Source of the DNA: Arthrobacter luteolus NBRC 107841
GTDB taxonomy: Bacteria; Actinomycetota; Actinomycetes; Actinomycetales; Micrococcaceae
Assembly (NCBI RefSeq): GCF_001552075.1
Contig: NZ_BCQM01000001.1
Span: forward strand, 806,001-870,000
Length of the DNA stretch: 64,000 bases
Reading direction: 5' to 3'
Positions 49,738 to 59,287 of the stretch are shown piece after piece. The notes under the pieces were generated by a model. The model was not told the origin of the DNA and did no database searches. It saw nothing but the letters and a program-made list of their open reading frames with translations. The translations under genes were made by a program, and so were the position numbers. How positions within the stretch are numbered: position 1 is the stretch's first letter; the number at the start of each line of letters is the position of its first letter.

Positions 49738-50751
49738 ATGGCAGCTACGAACACCGAGGTTTGGCAGCGCGCCGTCGTTACCGAAACCCGTGACGCAGCG
49801 GACGGGATCCGCCGCGTGGTCCTTGCCCCGTCCCTGCCCCGCCAGGCGGAGCCGGGTTCCCATATTGACCTGATGGTCACCATCGACGAGGAGCGCCAGC
49901 GGCGCTCCTATTCGGTGGTGGAGTCCGGCGACGACGGCGCGTCCCTGGCCATCTCCGTCTTCCGCACCCCCACCTCCCGGGGAGGTTCCGTGTTTATGCA
50001 CGGGCTCGTCCCGGGAGATGAACTTGAAATCACCCAGCCGCTGCAGAATTTTCCGCTGCGGGTCGGGGCGCCAAGCTATCTCCTGCTGGCCGGCGGCGTC
50101 GGGATCACGGCGATCCTGAACATGGCGCGGACGCTGAAAAACGTGAAGGCGGACTACCGCCTGGTCTACGCCGGACGCCAGCGCAGTGCCATGGCCTACC
50201 TCGCTGAGCTGCAGGCCGAGCACGGCGACGCGCTGCAGGTCCATGTCGATTCCGAAGGCACAGCGCTCTCCGTGCCGGACCTGGTTGGGGGTATCGGGGA
50301 CGGCACGGAACTCTACATGTGCGGGCCCATCCGGCTGATGGACGCGGTGCGCCGCAGCTGGCGGGAACGCGAACTGGATGCCTCCAGCCTGCGCTATGAG
50401 ACCTTCGGCAACTCGGGCTGGTACGACCCGGAAGAATTCATTGTCCGGGTGCCCCGGCTGGGCCTGGAAACCCGGGTGGGGCAGGGCCGGTCCATGCTGG
50501 AGGCGCTCGAGGAAGCCGGCGCGGACATGATGTTCGACTGCCGGAAGGGCGAGTGCGGGCTGTGCGAGGTCCGGATCCTGGGTCTCGACGGCGCAGTGGA
50601 CCACCGGGACGTTTTCTACAGCGAACGCCAGCAGCGGGCCCGGGAGAAGATGTGCTGCTGCGTCTCCCGCGCAGTGACAGCGCCGACGGGGAAGCACGGG
50701 GATGCAGACCCGCGCCGGGGCCCCGCCATCGTTACCATCGACCTCTCCTGA
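49738..50751 (+). CDS. vanB: Vanillate O-demethylase oxidoreductase subunit
   Basis: A 337-residue phthalate-dioxygenase-reductase type protein passing electrons from NADH to VanA. Order: flavin domain (RSYSVV, about 55-60), NAD domain (LLLAGGVGITAILNMARTLK and YMCGP) and C-terminal [2Fe-2S] plant-type ferredoxin (FDCRKGECGLCEVRI...MCCCVS). Starts 4 bases after the vanA stop. A vanK-type transporter, found after vanB in C. glutamicum, is absent here; aceE follows. Confidence 0.94.
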   Translation: MAATNTEVWQRAVVTETRDAADGIRRVVLAPSLPRQAEPGSHIDLMVTIDEERQRRSYSVVESGDDGASLAISVFRTPTSRGGSVFMHGLVPGDELEITQPLQNFPLRVGAPSYLLLAGGVGITAILNMARTLKNVKADYRLVYAGRQRSAMAYLAELQAEHGDALQVHVDSEGTALSVPDLVGGIGDGTELYMCGPIRLMDAVRRSWRERELDASSLRYETFGNSGWYDPEEFIVRVPRLGLETRVGQGRSMLEALEEAGADMMFDCRKGECGLCEVRILGLDGAVDHRDVFYSERQQRAREKMCCCVSRAVTAPTGKHGDADPRRGPAIVTIDLS

Positions 50752-50835
50752 GCGGCTGTGAGAACCCTTACGATGTTCGCAATAATGGTTAGCCGAAGCG
50801 GCACGAAATCTCGCTGTCGTATAGATTGAAATGAG

Positions 50836-50854
50836 CATTCCGCATAACGGAATG
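50836..50854 (+). promoter_or_regulatory. Palindrome in aceE leader
   Basis: CATTCCG (50836-50842) and CGGAATG (50848-50854) are perfect complements around a 5-base spacer. It lies 10 bases after a -10-like TATAGA (50820-50825), about 60 bases before the aceE start, fitting an operator at the start of transcription. Confidence 0.5.
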
Positions 50855-50913
50855 GTCGGTGAGTCACCGAATTACCTTGAGGGGACCCCGCCCTCAACTG
50901 AGAGGCTGCATAA

Positions 50914-53655
50914 ATGAGCGTCAGTGAAGACCGAACGGATATCCTCAGCGGGCTGACAAGCCAGCTGCCGGACCGTGACCCGGAAGAAACCGCAGAATGG
51001 ATTGAATCCCTGGATGAGCTGATCCGCTCGCAGGGTACCGAGCGGGCGCAGTTCATCATGCGTTCCCTGCTCCAGCGGGCAGGCTCCCGCTCCGTCGGCG
51101 TCCCCATGGTGACCACCACCGACTACGTCAACACCATCCCGGTGGACCAGGAACCCGAGTTCCCCGGCGATGAGGAAGTTGAACGCCGCTACCGTGCCTG
51201 GCTGCGCTGGAACGCTGCGATCATGGTCCACCGCGCCCAGCGCCCCGGCATCGGCGTCGGCGGCCACATCTCCACCTACGCAGGAGCCGCGACCCTGTAC
51301 GAAGTGGGCATGAACCACTTCTTCCGCGGCAAGGACCACCCCGGCGGCGGCGACCAGGTCTACTTCCAGGGCCATGCCTCCCCCGGCGTCTACGCCCGGG
51401 CCTTCCTCGAGGGCCGGCTGTCCGAAGAGGACATGGACGGGTTCCGGCAGGAGAAGTCCCGCGAGGGACACGCCCTGTCCTCCTACCCGCACCCGCGGAA
51501 CATGCCCGATTTCTGGGAATTCCCGACCGTGTCCATGGGCATCGGCCCGATGAACGCGATCTACCAGGCGCAGTCCAACCGCTACTTGCAGAACCGCGGG
51601 CTCAAGGACACCTCCGACCAGCATGTCTGGGCGTTCCTGGGCGACGGCGAAATGGACGAGCCGGAATCGCGCGGCCTGCTCCAGCTCGCGGCGAATGACA
51701 AGCTCGATAACCTCACGTTCGTGGTGAACTGCAACCTGCAGCGCCTGGACGGTCCGGTGCGCGGCAACGGCAAGATCATGCAGGAACTCGAAGCGTTCTT
51801 CCGCGGTGCCGGCTGGAATGTCATCAAGGTTGTCTGGGGCCGGGAGTGGGACTCCCTGCTGGAGAAGGACAACGACGGCGCGCTGGTGGACATCATGAAC
51901 TCCACCCTCGACGGCGATTACCAGACGTACAAGGCCGAGTCCGGCGGGTTCGTGCGGGAGCACTTCTTCGGCAAGACCCCGCAGACCAAGGACATGGTCG
52001 CTGACCTCTCGGACCAGGACATCTGGAACCTCAAGCGCGGCGGGCACGATTACCGCAAGGTCTACGCCGCGTACAAGGCTGCCACCGAGTTCAAGGGCAA
52101 GCCCACCGTGATCCTGGCGCACACGGTCAAGGGCTACGGCCTGGGCACGCATTTCGAGGGCCGTAACGCGACGCACCAGATGAAGAAGCTGACCCTGGAT
52201 GACCTCAAGGCCTTCCGGGACCACCTGCGGATCCCGATCAGCGATGAGCAGCTCGAAGCCGATCCGTACCAGCCCCCGTACTTCCACCCCGGTGCTGATT
52301 CCCCCGAGATCAAGTACCTGCTCGAGCGCCGCCGCGAGCTCGGCGGCAACGTCCCCGAACGCCGTGAGCAGCACGCCCCGGTGAAGCTGCCGGATGCCTC
52401 CGCCTACGAGGTAGCCAACCGCGGCTCCGGCAAGCAGATGGCGGCCACCACCATGGCCTTCGTCCGGCTGCTCAAGGACCTGATGCGGGACAAGGAATTC
52501 GGCAAGCGCATTGTGCCGATCATTCCCGATGAGGCCCGGACCTTCGGCATGGACTCCTTCTTCCCCACCGCGAAGATCTACAACCCCAAGGGACAGAACT
52601 ACCTCTCCGTGGACCGGGACCTCGTCCTGGCCTACAAGGAGTCCCCGCAGGGCCAGATTGTGCACGTGGGCATCAACGAAGCCGGTTCCATCGCGGCGTT
52701 CACCGCTGCCGGCAGTGCGTACGCCACCCACGGTGAACCGCTTATTCCGGTCTACGTGTTCTACTCGATGTTCGGTTTCCAGCGCACCGGCGACGCCATC
52801 TGGGCAGCAGCTGACCAGATGGCCCGCGGCTTCCTGATCTCCGCGACCGCAGGCCGCACCACCCTGACCGGTGAGGGCCTGCAGCACGCCGACGGCCACT
52901 CTCCGATCCTGGCCTCCACCAACCCCGCGGTGAAGACCTACGATCCGGCCTACGGATACGAGATCGGGCACATCATGCGCCACGGCCTCGAAGAGATGTA
53001 TGGACCGGATTCCAAGGATCCGAACCTGATTTACAACATCATGGTCTACAACGAGCCGATCCTTCAGCCCAAGGCACCGGAGAACCTGGACGTGGAAGGT
53101 GTCATCAAGGGCATCTACCGGGTTTCAGCTTCCGAGGCGCAGGGCCCCAAGGCCCAGCTTCTGGCCTCCGGTGTGGCTGTTCCCTGGGCCGTGGAAGCCC
53201 AGAAGCTGCTCGCCGAGGACTGGGGAGTTTCCGCCGATGTCTGGTCCGTGACCTCCTGGAACGAGCTGCGCCGGGACGGCCTGGCCGCCGAGGAAGAAGC
53301 CTTCCTCAACCCGGATGCCGAGCCGCGCGTGCCGTTCGTGACCCAGCAGCTCGCTGGCGCTGAAGGGCCGATCGTGGCATCGACCGATTACATGAAGGCT
53401 GTTCCGGACCAGATCCGGCAGTTCGTGCCGAACGAGTTTGCGACCCTGGGTGCCGATGACTTCGGTTTTGCCGACACCCGTGCCGCGGCCCGCCGGTACT
53501 TCAAGATCGACAGCCACTCCATGGTGGTCCGCACCCTGCAGCTGCTCGCAGCCCGCGGCGAGGTGGATGCCGAGGCTCCCCGCCTGGCCATGAAGAAGTA
53601 CGATCTGCTGAACGTCAATGCAGGCACCAGCGGCAACACCGGCGGCGACGCCTAG
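50914..53655 (+). CDS. aceE: Pyruvate dehydrogenase E1 component, homodimeric type
   Basis: A 913-residue thiamine-diphosphate enzyme that decarboxylates pyruvate and acetylates the lipoyl groups of E2, the homodimeric AceE type used by actinobacteria and gamma-proteobacteria. The TPP motif [34 protein letters not shown] is clear, as are [30 protein letters not shown] near the N-terminus and [25 protein letters not shown] in the pyrimidine domain. It stands alone (no E2 or E3 beside it), which is usual for this group. GAGAGG precedes ATG. A terminator follows. Confidence 0.97.
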   Translation: MSVSEDRTDILSGLTSQLPDRDPEETAEWIESLDELIRSQGTERAQFIMRSLLQRAGSRSVGVPMVTTTDYVNTIPVDQEPEFPGDEEVERRYRAWLRWNAAIMVHRAQRPGIGVGGHISTYAGAATLYEVGMNHFFRGKDHPGGGDQVYFQGHASPGVYARAFLEGRLSEEDMDGFRQEKSREGHALSSYPHPRNMPDFWEFPTVSMGIGPMNAIYQAQSNRYLQNRGLKDTSDQHVWAFLGDGEMDEPESRGLLQLAANDKLDNLTFVVNCNLQRLDGPVRGNGKIMQELEAFFRGAGWNVIKVVWGREWDSLLEKDNDGALVDIMNSTLDGDYQTYKAESGGFVREHFFGKTPQTKDMVADLSDQDIWNLKRGGHDYRKVYAAYKAATEFKGKPTVILAHTVKGYGLGTHFEGRNATHQMKKLTLDDLKAFRDHLRIPISDEQLEADPYQPPYFHPGADSPEIKYLLERRRELGGNVPERREQHAPVKLPDASAYEVANRGSGKQMAATTMAFVRLLKDLMRDKEFGKRIVPIIPDEARTFGMDSFFPTAKIYNPKGQNYLSVDRDLVLAYKESPQGQIVHVGINEAGSIAAFTAAGSAYATHGEPLIPVYVFYSMFGFQRTGDAIWAAADQMARGFLISATAGRTTLTGEGLQHADGHSPILASTNPAVKTYDPAYGYEIGHIMRHGLEEMYGPDSKDPNLIYNIMVYNEPILQPKAPENLDVEGVIKGIYRVSASEAQGPKAQLLASGVAVPWAVEAQKLLAEDWGVSADVWSVTSWNELRRDGLAAEEEAFLNPDAEPRVPFVTQQLAGAEGPIVASTDYMKAVPDQIRQFVPNEFATLGADDFGFADTRAAARRYFKIDSHSMVVRTLQLLAARGEVDAEAPRLAMKKYDLLNVNAGTSGNTGGDA

Positions 53656-53672
53656 CATTACCTGTAAACGAG

Positions 53673-53708
53673 AGAAGGGCCGGACACCGCGAGGCGTCCG
53701 GCCCTTCT
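53673..53708. terminator. Terminator between aceE and IclR gene
   Basis: A 13-bp perfect stem AGAAGGGCCGGAC (53673-53685)/GTCCGGCCCTTCT (53696-53708) with further pairing in the loop, between convergent genes. Confidence 0.88.
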
Positions 53709-53734
53709 GCCGTAGGTGCCCTGCTGTGAAAATC

Positions 53735-54496
53735 TCAGCGGGCCGCAGCCAGGTCCTCGGAAATGGTCCGCGCTGCAGCTTTGAGCAGCGGCACCGCCCG
53801 CCGCCCGAAGGCGTCGTCCACGCGGGAGATGGGTCCGGAGACGGAGACGGCCGTCGGAGTAGGCGCACCGGGAACGGCCACGGCGAAGCAGCGGACGCCC
53901 AGTTCCTGCTCCTCTTCATCGATCGAGAAGCCGCGGCTGCGGATGGCGGCCAGGTCCGCGAGGAGCTCCTCAATGGTGCCCAGGCTCGCCGGTGTAGCCG
54001 GGGGAAGCCCCGAGCGGGCAGCGATTCCGCGGACCTGATCGTCCGGCAGCTGGGCCAGGATGGCCTTTCCGACGCCGGTGGCATGGCTGTGCGCCCGGCG
54101 TCCGACTTCCGTGAAAGTGCGCATGGAATGCCTGGACGGCGCCTGGGCAATGTAGAGGACCCGGTCTGAATCCAGGACCGCCATGTTTGCGGTCTCGCCG
54201 AGCTCATCCACCAACTGTTTAAGGACCGGTGTCGCCAGGGCACCGAGCTGCTTGCTTGCTCCCTCGCCGAGCCTGATCAGGCGTGGTCCCAGGGCGTAGC
54301 GGCGGTTGGGCAGCTGCCGGGCATACCCCAGTCCCACCAGCGTGCGCAGCAGCCGGTGGATGGTGGGAAGCGGCAGTTCGGCGCTTCCCGCCAGTTCACT
54401 GAGCGTCGCCGATCCCCCGGCGTCGGTAATGAGTTCCAACAACTCGAAAACACGCTCGACGGATTGGACGCCGCTTCCGGCAGTTCGCTCGGCCAT
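53735..54496 (-). CDS. IclR family transcriptional regulator
   Basis: A 253-residue IclR-type regulator. The N-terminal winged helix is SGVQSVERVFELLELITDAGGSATLSELAGSAELPLPTIHRLLRTLVGLGYARQ; the effector GAF-like domain follows (RTFTEVGRRAHSHATGVGKAILAQLP, GFSIDEEEQELGVRCFAVAV). It diverges from the allantoin operon, as AllR does in other bacteria where glyoxylate or allantoin is the effector. ATG 54496 has GGGAGG 8 bases upstream. Targets are inferred from position. Confidence 0.9.
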   Translation of the reverse strand: MAERTAGSGVQSVERVFELLELITDAGGSATLSELAGSAELPLPTIHRLLRTLVGLGYARQLPNRRYALGPRLIRLGEGASKQLGALATPVLKQLVDELGETANMAVLDSDRVLYIAQAPSRHSMRTFTEVGRRAHSHATGVGKAILAQLPDDQVRGIAARSGLPPATPASLGTIEELLADLAAIRSRGFSIDEEEQELGVRCFAVAVPGAPTPTAVSVSGPISRVDDAFGRRAVPLLKAAARTISEDLAAAR

Positions 54497-54525
54497 CAAT
54501 TGGCCCTCCCGCAGTAGTTCAACAG

Positions 54526-54567
54526 TGGAATATCGCTGGAATATCGCATCGCGGAAGCCTGCTTCCG
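54526..54567. promoter_or_regulatory. Direct and inverted repeats upstream of IclR gene
   Basis: TGGAATATCGC occurs twice back to back (54526-54536, 54537-54547), followed by the inverted repeat CGGAAGC-CT-GCTTCCG (54552-54567). Position 30-70 bases before the regulator start suits autoregulation. Confidence 0.5.
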
Positions 54568-54642
54568 GTATCCACACCGTAGCGCCACCCGGGATCGGAT
54601 GGCCAGCCTTTTAGGACTGAATCGGAGAATTGGGCTCAACCC

Positions 54643-54686
54643 TTGCCATTCCACATTGCAAACAATAATATCCATAATACGGAATA
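54643..54686 (+). promoter_or_regulatory. Promoter and candidate operator of allantoin operon
   Basis: TTGCCA (54643-54648) and TAATAT (54666-54671) are 17 bases apart, a near-consensus promoter. An imperfect palindrome TATCCATAATACGGAATA (54669-54686) overlaps the -10 and start of transcription, fitting repression by the divergent IclR protein. Confidence 0.65.
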
Positions 54687-54756
54687 CAAGCGGTGCCGGA
54701 TGTGATACCGGAAGTGATACTGCCAGGAAATCATCTGGCGGCGGGAAGGGAACGAT

Positions 54757-54858
54757 ATGAAGGTTGAGCATACCCGCATCTCCCCCGCTGCCGATTCCGC
54801 CACGCACATCGGCGCAGCCCTGGAGGCTACCGCCAATCAGGAGGAACCGGCAGCATGA
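54757..54858 (+). CDS. Hypothetical 33-residue protein at head of allantoin operon
   Basis: ATG 54757 has a good ribosome site (AAGGGA 5 bases upstream) and opens 33 codons, beginning MKVEHTRISPAADS and ending NQEEPAA. Its stop overlaps the next start (ATGA). There is no membrane helix or known motif. The ribosome site and overlap suggest real translation, either of a small protein or of a leader that feeds ribosomes into the DUF6986 gene. It could also be the remnant of a longer gene. Confidence 0.55.
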   Translation: MKVEHTRISPAADSATHIGAALEATANQEEPAA

Positions 54859-56189
54859 GCCAGCCCAAAACAGGAACCCGGTCAGCTTTCCAAGCTGAGG
54901 ACTACACCCGGATCGCCGAGTCGCTGCGGTCCACGGATGAGCTGCTGGCTGCCGGTTACCCCGGGGACGACGGATCCCGCCAGCCGGTACACACGGTCTA
55001 CGTCCCCGCGGACACGTTCACGCCGGATCTGGGCGCCGAATGGGGCCGGCTGGCACTGGCAGCGGCAGCGGCCCAGGGCGGGCTGGAGCAGCTGGCCGAA
55101 CGCCTTGGCCTGGATAACCCGGCGACCCTCGCCGCGCTGGTGGCAGCCAAACTTTCCGCAGAACCGATCGAAGACCTGCGCCTCGATTTCGAGGACGGTT
55201 ACGGCGCCCGTCCGGACGCCGAAGAGGACGCTCACGCCATCGCAGCCGGCAGGAACATCGCCCAGGCTGCCGCAGCCGGAACCACTCCCCCTTTTATTGG
55301 GATCCGGTTCAAATCCCTCGAAGCAGCCACGCGGGACCGCGGGCTGCGGACCCTGGACCTCTTTCTTTCCTCCCTGTTGGAAGGCGCCGCTGCCGGTTCC
55401 AGCCCGCACGCTTCCGCCCTGCCGGGCCCGGTCCTGCCGGACGGCTTGATCCTCACTCTGCCTAAGGTCAGCACCGTGGCGCAGGTCGAGGCCATGGCGT
55501 ATGCCTGCGGCCGGTTGGAGGAAGCCCACGGACTGCCGGGCGGACGCCTGCGCTTTGAGGTCCAGATGGAAACCCCGCAGCTGATCCTGGGCGCGGACGG
55601 CACGGTTCCGGTGGCCCAGCTGCTTCATGCCGGCGGCGGCCGCGTCAGCGCCCTGCACTATGGCACGTATGACTACAGTGCGGCCCTCGGCATCGCCGCT
55701 GCGCACCAGTCCATGGAGCACCCAGCGGCGGACTATGCCAAGGCCGTAATGCTGGTGGCCGCTGCGGGCACCGGTGTACGCCTCTCCGATGGTTCCACGA
55801 ACGTCCTTCCGATCGGTGACCCGGAAAACATCCACCGCGCCTGGGCGCTGCACGCGAGGCTGGTTGCCCGGTCCTTGGCGGCCGGCTACTACCAGGGCTG
55901 GGACCTGCACGCTGCGCAGCTGCCCACCCGGTTCCTGGCCACCTACGGCTTCTACCGAAGCGGCTTCGATGCGGCCGCCCTGCGCTTAAAGAACTACGTG
56001 CACAAGCTCGAGAGCACCATCCTCGATGAGCCCGCGACCGCCCGGGCCCTGGCCCGGTTCATCCACCGCGGGCTAGCCTGTGGCGCCCTCACCGAAGCCG
56101 AAGTCACGGATGCCGCCGGAGTCACCCCAGAGGAGCTGGCCCGGCTTGCCCACCCCCAGGCCCCCAACAGAAGCGGAAGCAATCAGTGA
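54855..56189 (+). CDS. DUF6986 family aldolase-like protein
   Basis: A 444-residue protein I assign to DUF6986, related to the HpcH/HpaI aldolase and malyl-CoA lyase/malate synthase-like TIM barrels. Acidic candidates for magnesium binding are in IEDLRLDFEDGYG and RLRFEVQMETPQLIL; LHYGTYDYSAALGI follows as in the lyase family. The operon makes ureidoglycolate, a source of glyoxylate, so it may condense or cleave a glyoxylate-related acid; that is inference. It overlaps its neighbours on both sides by 4 bases. Confidence 0.8.
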   Translation: MSQPKTGTRSAFQAEDYTRIAESLRSTDELLAAGYPGDDGSRQPVHTVYVPADTFTPDLGAEWGRLALAAAAAQGGLEQLAERLGLDNPATLAALVAAKLSAEPIEDLRLDFEDGYGARPDAEEDAHAIAAGRNIAQAAAAGTTPPFIGIRFKSLEAATRDRGLRTLDLFLSSLLEGAAAGSSPHASALPGPVLPDGLILTLPKVSTVAQVEAMAYACGRLEEAHGLPGGRLRFEVQMETPQLILGADGTVPVAQLLHAGGGRVSALHYGTYDYSAALGIAAAHQSMEHPAADYAKAVMLVAAAGTGVRLSDGSTNVLPIGDPENIHRAWALHARLVARSLAAGYYQGWDLHAAQLPTRFLATYGFYRSGFDAAALRLKNYVHKLESTILDEPATARALARFIHRGLACGALTEAEVTDAAGVTPEELARLAHPQAPNRSGSNQ

Positions 56190-57001
56190 ACCCCAGGTAC
56201 TACTCTCCCGAAGCGGGGCTGCCGCCCCAGACCGCCCTGCTCTCAGACCGCGCAGTGGTGACCGAGGCGTACACCGTGATTCCCCGCGGTGTGCTGCGGG
56301 ACATCGTCACGAGCGTCCTGCCGGACTGGAGCGGCACCCGCGCCTGGATCCTGAACCGGCCGGTCGCCGGAGGAGCCACAACATTCGCGCAGTACCTGAT
56401 GGAGGTGGCTCCCGGCGGCGGCTCCCGGAATCCGGAACCGCAGTCCACGGTGGAGTCCTTCGTGTTTGTGCTCGACGGCGGTTCCCTGGCCGTGACCATC
56501 GACGGCGAACGGCATGAGCTCGCTCCCGGGGGCTTCGCCTATCTGCCTCCGGCTATTGTCTGGGAAGCCGCCAACAACGGCACCGAGCCTGCCCGCTTCC
56601 AGTGGATCCGGAAGGCCTACGAACCGTTGGCCGGGCACCTGCCGAAGGTCGTCGTCGGCCATGAAAGTGACATTGAGCCGGCGGGCATGGCCGGTACGGA
56701 CAACAAGTGGCGGACCACCCGGATGCTGCCTGTGGACGATCTGGCCTATGACATGCACATCAATGTGGTCACGTTCGAGCCCGGAGCCTCCATTCCCTTC
56801 GCCGAAACGCATGTGATGGAACACGGCCTGTACGTCCTGGAGGGGAAGGCCGTCTACCGCCTGAACGAGGACTGGGTGGAGGTCCAGGAGGGGGACTACA
56901 TGTCCCTGCGGGCCTTCTGTCCGCAGGCCTGTTATGCCGGAGGTCCGTCCAACTTCAGATACCTGCTGTACAAGGACGTCAACCGCCAGATCCTGCTGTG
57001 A
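56186..57001 (+). CDS. allE: (S)-ureidoglycine aminohydrolase
   Basis: A 271-residue bicupin that converts (S)-ureidoglycine to (S)-ureidoglycolate and ammonia in allantoin breakdown. The two cupin halves are visible: VESFVFVLDGGSLAVTIDGERHELAPGGFAYLPP, and FEPGASIPFAETHVMEHGLYVLEGKAVYRLNEDWVEVQEGDYMSLRAFCPQACYAGG with the metal-binding Glu, His and Gln region. RYYSPEAGLPPQT and YLLYKDVNRQILL bracket the family. GTG start overlapping the previous stop (GTGA). Confidence 0.94.
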   Translation: MNPRYYSPEAGLPPQTALLSDRAVVTEAYTVIPRGVLRDIVTSVLPDWSGTRAWILNRPVAGGATTFAQYLMEVAPGGGSRNPEPQSTVESFVFVLDGGSLAVTIDGERHELAPGGFAYLPPAIVWEAANNGTEPARFQWIRKAYEPLAGHLPKVVVGHESDIEPAGMAGTDNKWRTTRMLPVDDLAYDMHINVVTFEPGASIPFAETHVMEHGLYVLEGKAVYRLNEDWVEVQEGDYMSLRAFCPQACYAGGPSNFRYLLYKDVNRQILL

Positions 57002-57867
57002 CCAGCCAGCCTGCAGCTCCGGCGGCTTCCCCTGTTCCAGCGGAAGACGGCTGGAGCGTGAACTGCTCGATCCTGCTGACTGATCTGCCTCTGCTGGAGC
57101 GGCCTGCCGCCGCGGCGGAAGCCGGTTTTGGGGCGGTGGAGTTCTGGTGGCCGTTCGATTCGGCGGTACCGGATGATGTGGCAGTGGATGCCTTCCTGCG
57201 GTCCATCTCAGATGCCGGGGTGAAGCTGACCGCGCTTAATTTCTATGCCGGAGACATGTCCGCGGGCGAGCGCGGGGTGCTGTCTTCGCCGTCGCGCACC
57301 AAGGAATTCCGGGCCAGTCTGGATACCGCCGTGGGCATCGCGCGTCTGACCGGCTGCACTGGATTCAACGCGCTCTACGGGATCCGCCAGACCGGCATTT
57401 CCGAGGCTGAACAGGATTCCACGGCCGTGGAAAACCTGATGATAGCGGCCGACGCCGTTGCCCACCTGGGCGGAACGGTGCTGGTGGAACCGCTCAGCGG
57501 GATTCCGGGCTATCCGCTGCGGACAGCGGCGGACGCCTTCGCCGTCGTCGACCGGGTGCGGGAGGGTGGTATGCCGAACATCGCGCTCCTCGCCGACTTC
57601 TATCATCTGGCGGTCAACGGTGAGGACGTTCCGGCGCTGATCGCCGAACATGCCACCGCCTTCGGCCATATCCAGGTTGCCGATGCCCCGGGACGCGGCG
57701 TGCCCGGAACCGGCGGACTGCCGATCGCCCGCTGGATCCTTGCCGCCCGGATGGCCGGCTATACCGGCCACATCGGACTCGAATACCAAAGTCCCAGTGC
57801 GGAGGCCTTTGCCTGGCTGCAGCTGCCTGCCTCCGACTGGACCGATTTAAAGGAGCACATCGCATGA
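56998..57867 (+). CDS. hyi: Hydroxypyruvate isomerase family protein
   Basis: A 289-residue TIM-barrel isomerase of the Hyi family that interconverts hydroxypyruvate and tartronate semialdehyde, the step after glyoxylate carboligase. Key parts are SVNCSILLTDLPLLERPAAAAEAGFGAVEFWWPF, TLVEPLSG-like VLVEPLSGIPGYP (metal-binding Glu), LLADFYHLAVNGED, HIQVADAPGRGVPGTGG and IGLEYQS (second Glu). The first 18 residues are an Ala/Pro extension. Carboligase and reductase are not in this window. GTG start overlaps allE. Confidence 0.9.
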   Translation: MTSQPAAPAASPVPAEDGWSVNCSILLTDLPLLERPAAAAEAGFGAVEFWWPFDSAVPDDVAVDAFLRSISDAGVKLTALNFYAGDMSAGERGVLSSPSRTKEFRASLDTAVGIARLTGCTGFNALYGIRQTGISEAEQDSTAVENLMIAADAVAHLGGTVLVEPLSGIPGYPLRTAADAFAVVDRVREGGMPNIALLADFYHLAVNGEDVPALIAEHATAFGHIQVADAPGRGVPGTGGLPIARWILAARMAGYTGHIGLEYQSPSAEAFAWLQLPASDWTDLKEHIA

Positions 57868-59201
57868 CTGATTCCGATTTTGACCTGGTTCTGCGTGGGA
57901 ATCGGGTTTACGCCGGCGCCGGAACAGGAGCCTGGGAAGTGGGGGTCCGCGGCGGCAGTGTTGCCGCCGTCGTGCCCCTGGGCACCGGCCTGACCGGGGA
58001 CCGGGTGATTGAACTCGCCGACGACGAGGCGCTGATCCCGGGTCTGGTGGACTCGCACGTCCACGTCAACGAGCCCGGCCGCACTGAGTGGGAAGGTTTT
58101 GCCTCAGCCACCCGTGCGGCGGCTGCCGGCGGCGTCACGACGATTATCGATATGCCCCTGAACTCGATCCCGCCGACTGTGTCCGTGGAGGCCCTCGAGG
58201 TTAAGCAGCAAGCTGCTGCGGGCCAGGCGTTTGTGGACGTCGGGTTCTGGGGTGGAGCTGTGCCCGGCAACACCGGAGACCTTCGCCCGCTGCATGAAGC
58301 CGGAGTTTTTGGCTTCAAGTGCTTTCTGCTGCATTCCGGGGTTGATGAGTTTCCTCAGCTGGAGCCGGAGGAGATGGAAAAGGACCTGGCCGAGCTGGCG
58401 TCCTTTGATTCGCTGCTGATTGTTCATGCCGAGGATTCGCAGGTGATTGCTGACGCGCCGGAGCCCACGGGTCCGGAATACGCCGGATTCCTCGCATCGC
58501 GGCCGCGTTCAGCGGAGAACAAAGCCATTGCCCAGGTGATTGATGCTGCCCGGCGGACCCGGGGGCGGGCACACATCCTGCACCTCTCCTCTGCCGATGC
58601 ACTGCCGCTGATTTCTGCTGCCAAACGGGAAGGGATCCGGCTGACGGTGGAGACCTGCCCGCACTATCTGACACTGCTGGCGGAGGAAATCCCCGACGGA
58701 GCGACGGCGTTCAAGTGCTGCCCGCCGATCCGGGAAGCCTCCAACCGCGAGCTTCTCTGGCAGGGACTGCAGGACGGGACGATCGACTTCATCGTTTCGG
58801 ACCACTCCCCCAGCACCCTGGACCTGAAAGATCTGGAACACGGCGACTTCGGCGTCGCCTGGGGCGGAGTCTCCTCCCTGCAGCTGGGACTGTCCCTGAT
58901 CTGGACCGAGGCCCGCCGCCGGGGGATCCCCCTGGAAACGGTGCTGGACTGGATGTCCCGCCGGCCTGCCGAACTGGCCGGGCTGGAGCAGAAGGGCCGG
59001 CTGGAGGTGGGTGCAGACGCTGACTTCTCCGTGTTCGCTCCCGAGGACACGTTTGTGGTCGAAACAGCCAAGCTGCATCACAAGAACCCCATCACTCCGT
59101 ATGCCGGCAAGGAACTGACCGGTTCCGTCCGGCGGACCTTCCTGCGGGGTGCTGAAGTGGCTGGGGTTGAACCGACCGGCAGGCTGCTGCGGCGGGGGTG
59201 A
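57864..59201 (+). CDS. allB: Allantoinase
   Basis: A 445-residue binuclear-metal amidohydrolase hydrolysing allantoin to allantoate. Metal motif DSHVHVNEPGRTEWEGFASATRAAAAGGVTTIIDMPLNSIPPT; the carbamylated lysine is in FGFKCFL; later metal ligands in VHAEDSQ, ILHLSSADALPLI and FIVSDHSPS. Last gene of the operon, overlapping hyi by 4 bases; a G/C-rich hairpin follows. Allantoate then needs AllC or allantoicase, not encoded here. Confidence 0.96.
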   Translation: MTDSDFDLVLRGNRVYAGAGTGAWEVGVRGGSVAAVVPLGTGLTGDRVIELADDEALIPGLVDSHVHVNEPGRTEWEGFASATRAAAAGGVTTIIDMPLNSIPPTVSVEALEVKQQAAAGQAFVDVGFWGGAVPGNTGDLRPLHEAGVFGFKCFLLHSGVDEFPQLEPEEMEKDLAELASFDSLLIVHAEDSQVIADAPEPTGPEYAGFLASRPRSAENKAIAQVIDAARRTRGRAHILHLSSADALPLISAAKREGIRLTVETCPHYLTLLAEEIPDGATAFKCCPPIREASNRELLWQGLQDGTIDFIVSDHSPSTLDLKDLEHGDFGVAWGGVSSLQLGLSLIWTEARRRGIPLETVLDWMSRRPAELAGLEQKGRLEVGADADFSVFAPEDTFVVETAKLHHKNPITPYAGKELTGSVRRTFLRGAEVAGVEPTGRLLRRG

Positions 59202-59208
59202 CAGGTTC

Positions 59209-59249
59209 GGGGCGGGGCTGGGTCGGGTGGGGAACACCAGCCCCACCCC
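59209..59249 (+). terminator. Hairpin after allantoin operon
   Basis: GGGGCGGGGCTGG (59209-59221) pairs with CCAGCCCCACCCC (59237-59249) at 12 of 13 positions, 7 bases past the allB stop. Confidence 0.6.
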
Positions 59250-59287
59250 GTATGAGCCATAGACCGAACTGCCGCGGGTAACCCGGC

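Noticed and set aside
50872-52983. 703-codon open frame antisense to aceE
   Set aside because: High-GC codon bias leaves the opposite frame open; the composition is unnatural and there is no start signal.
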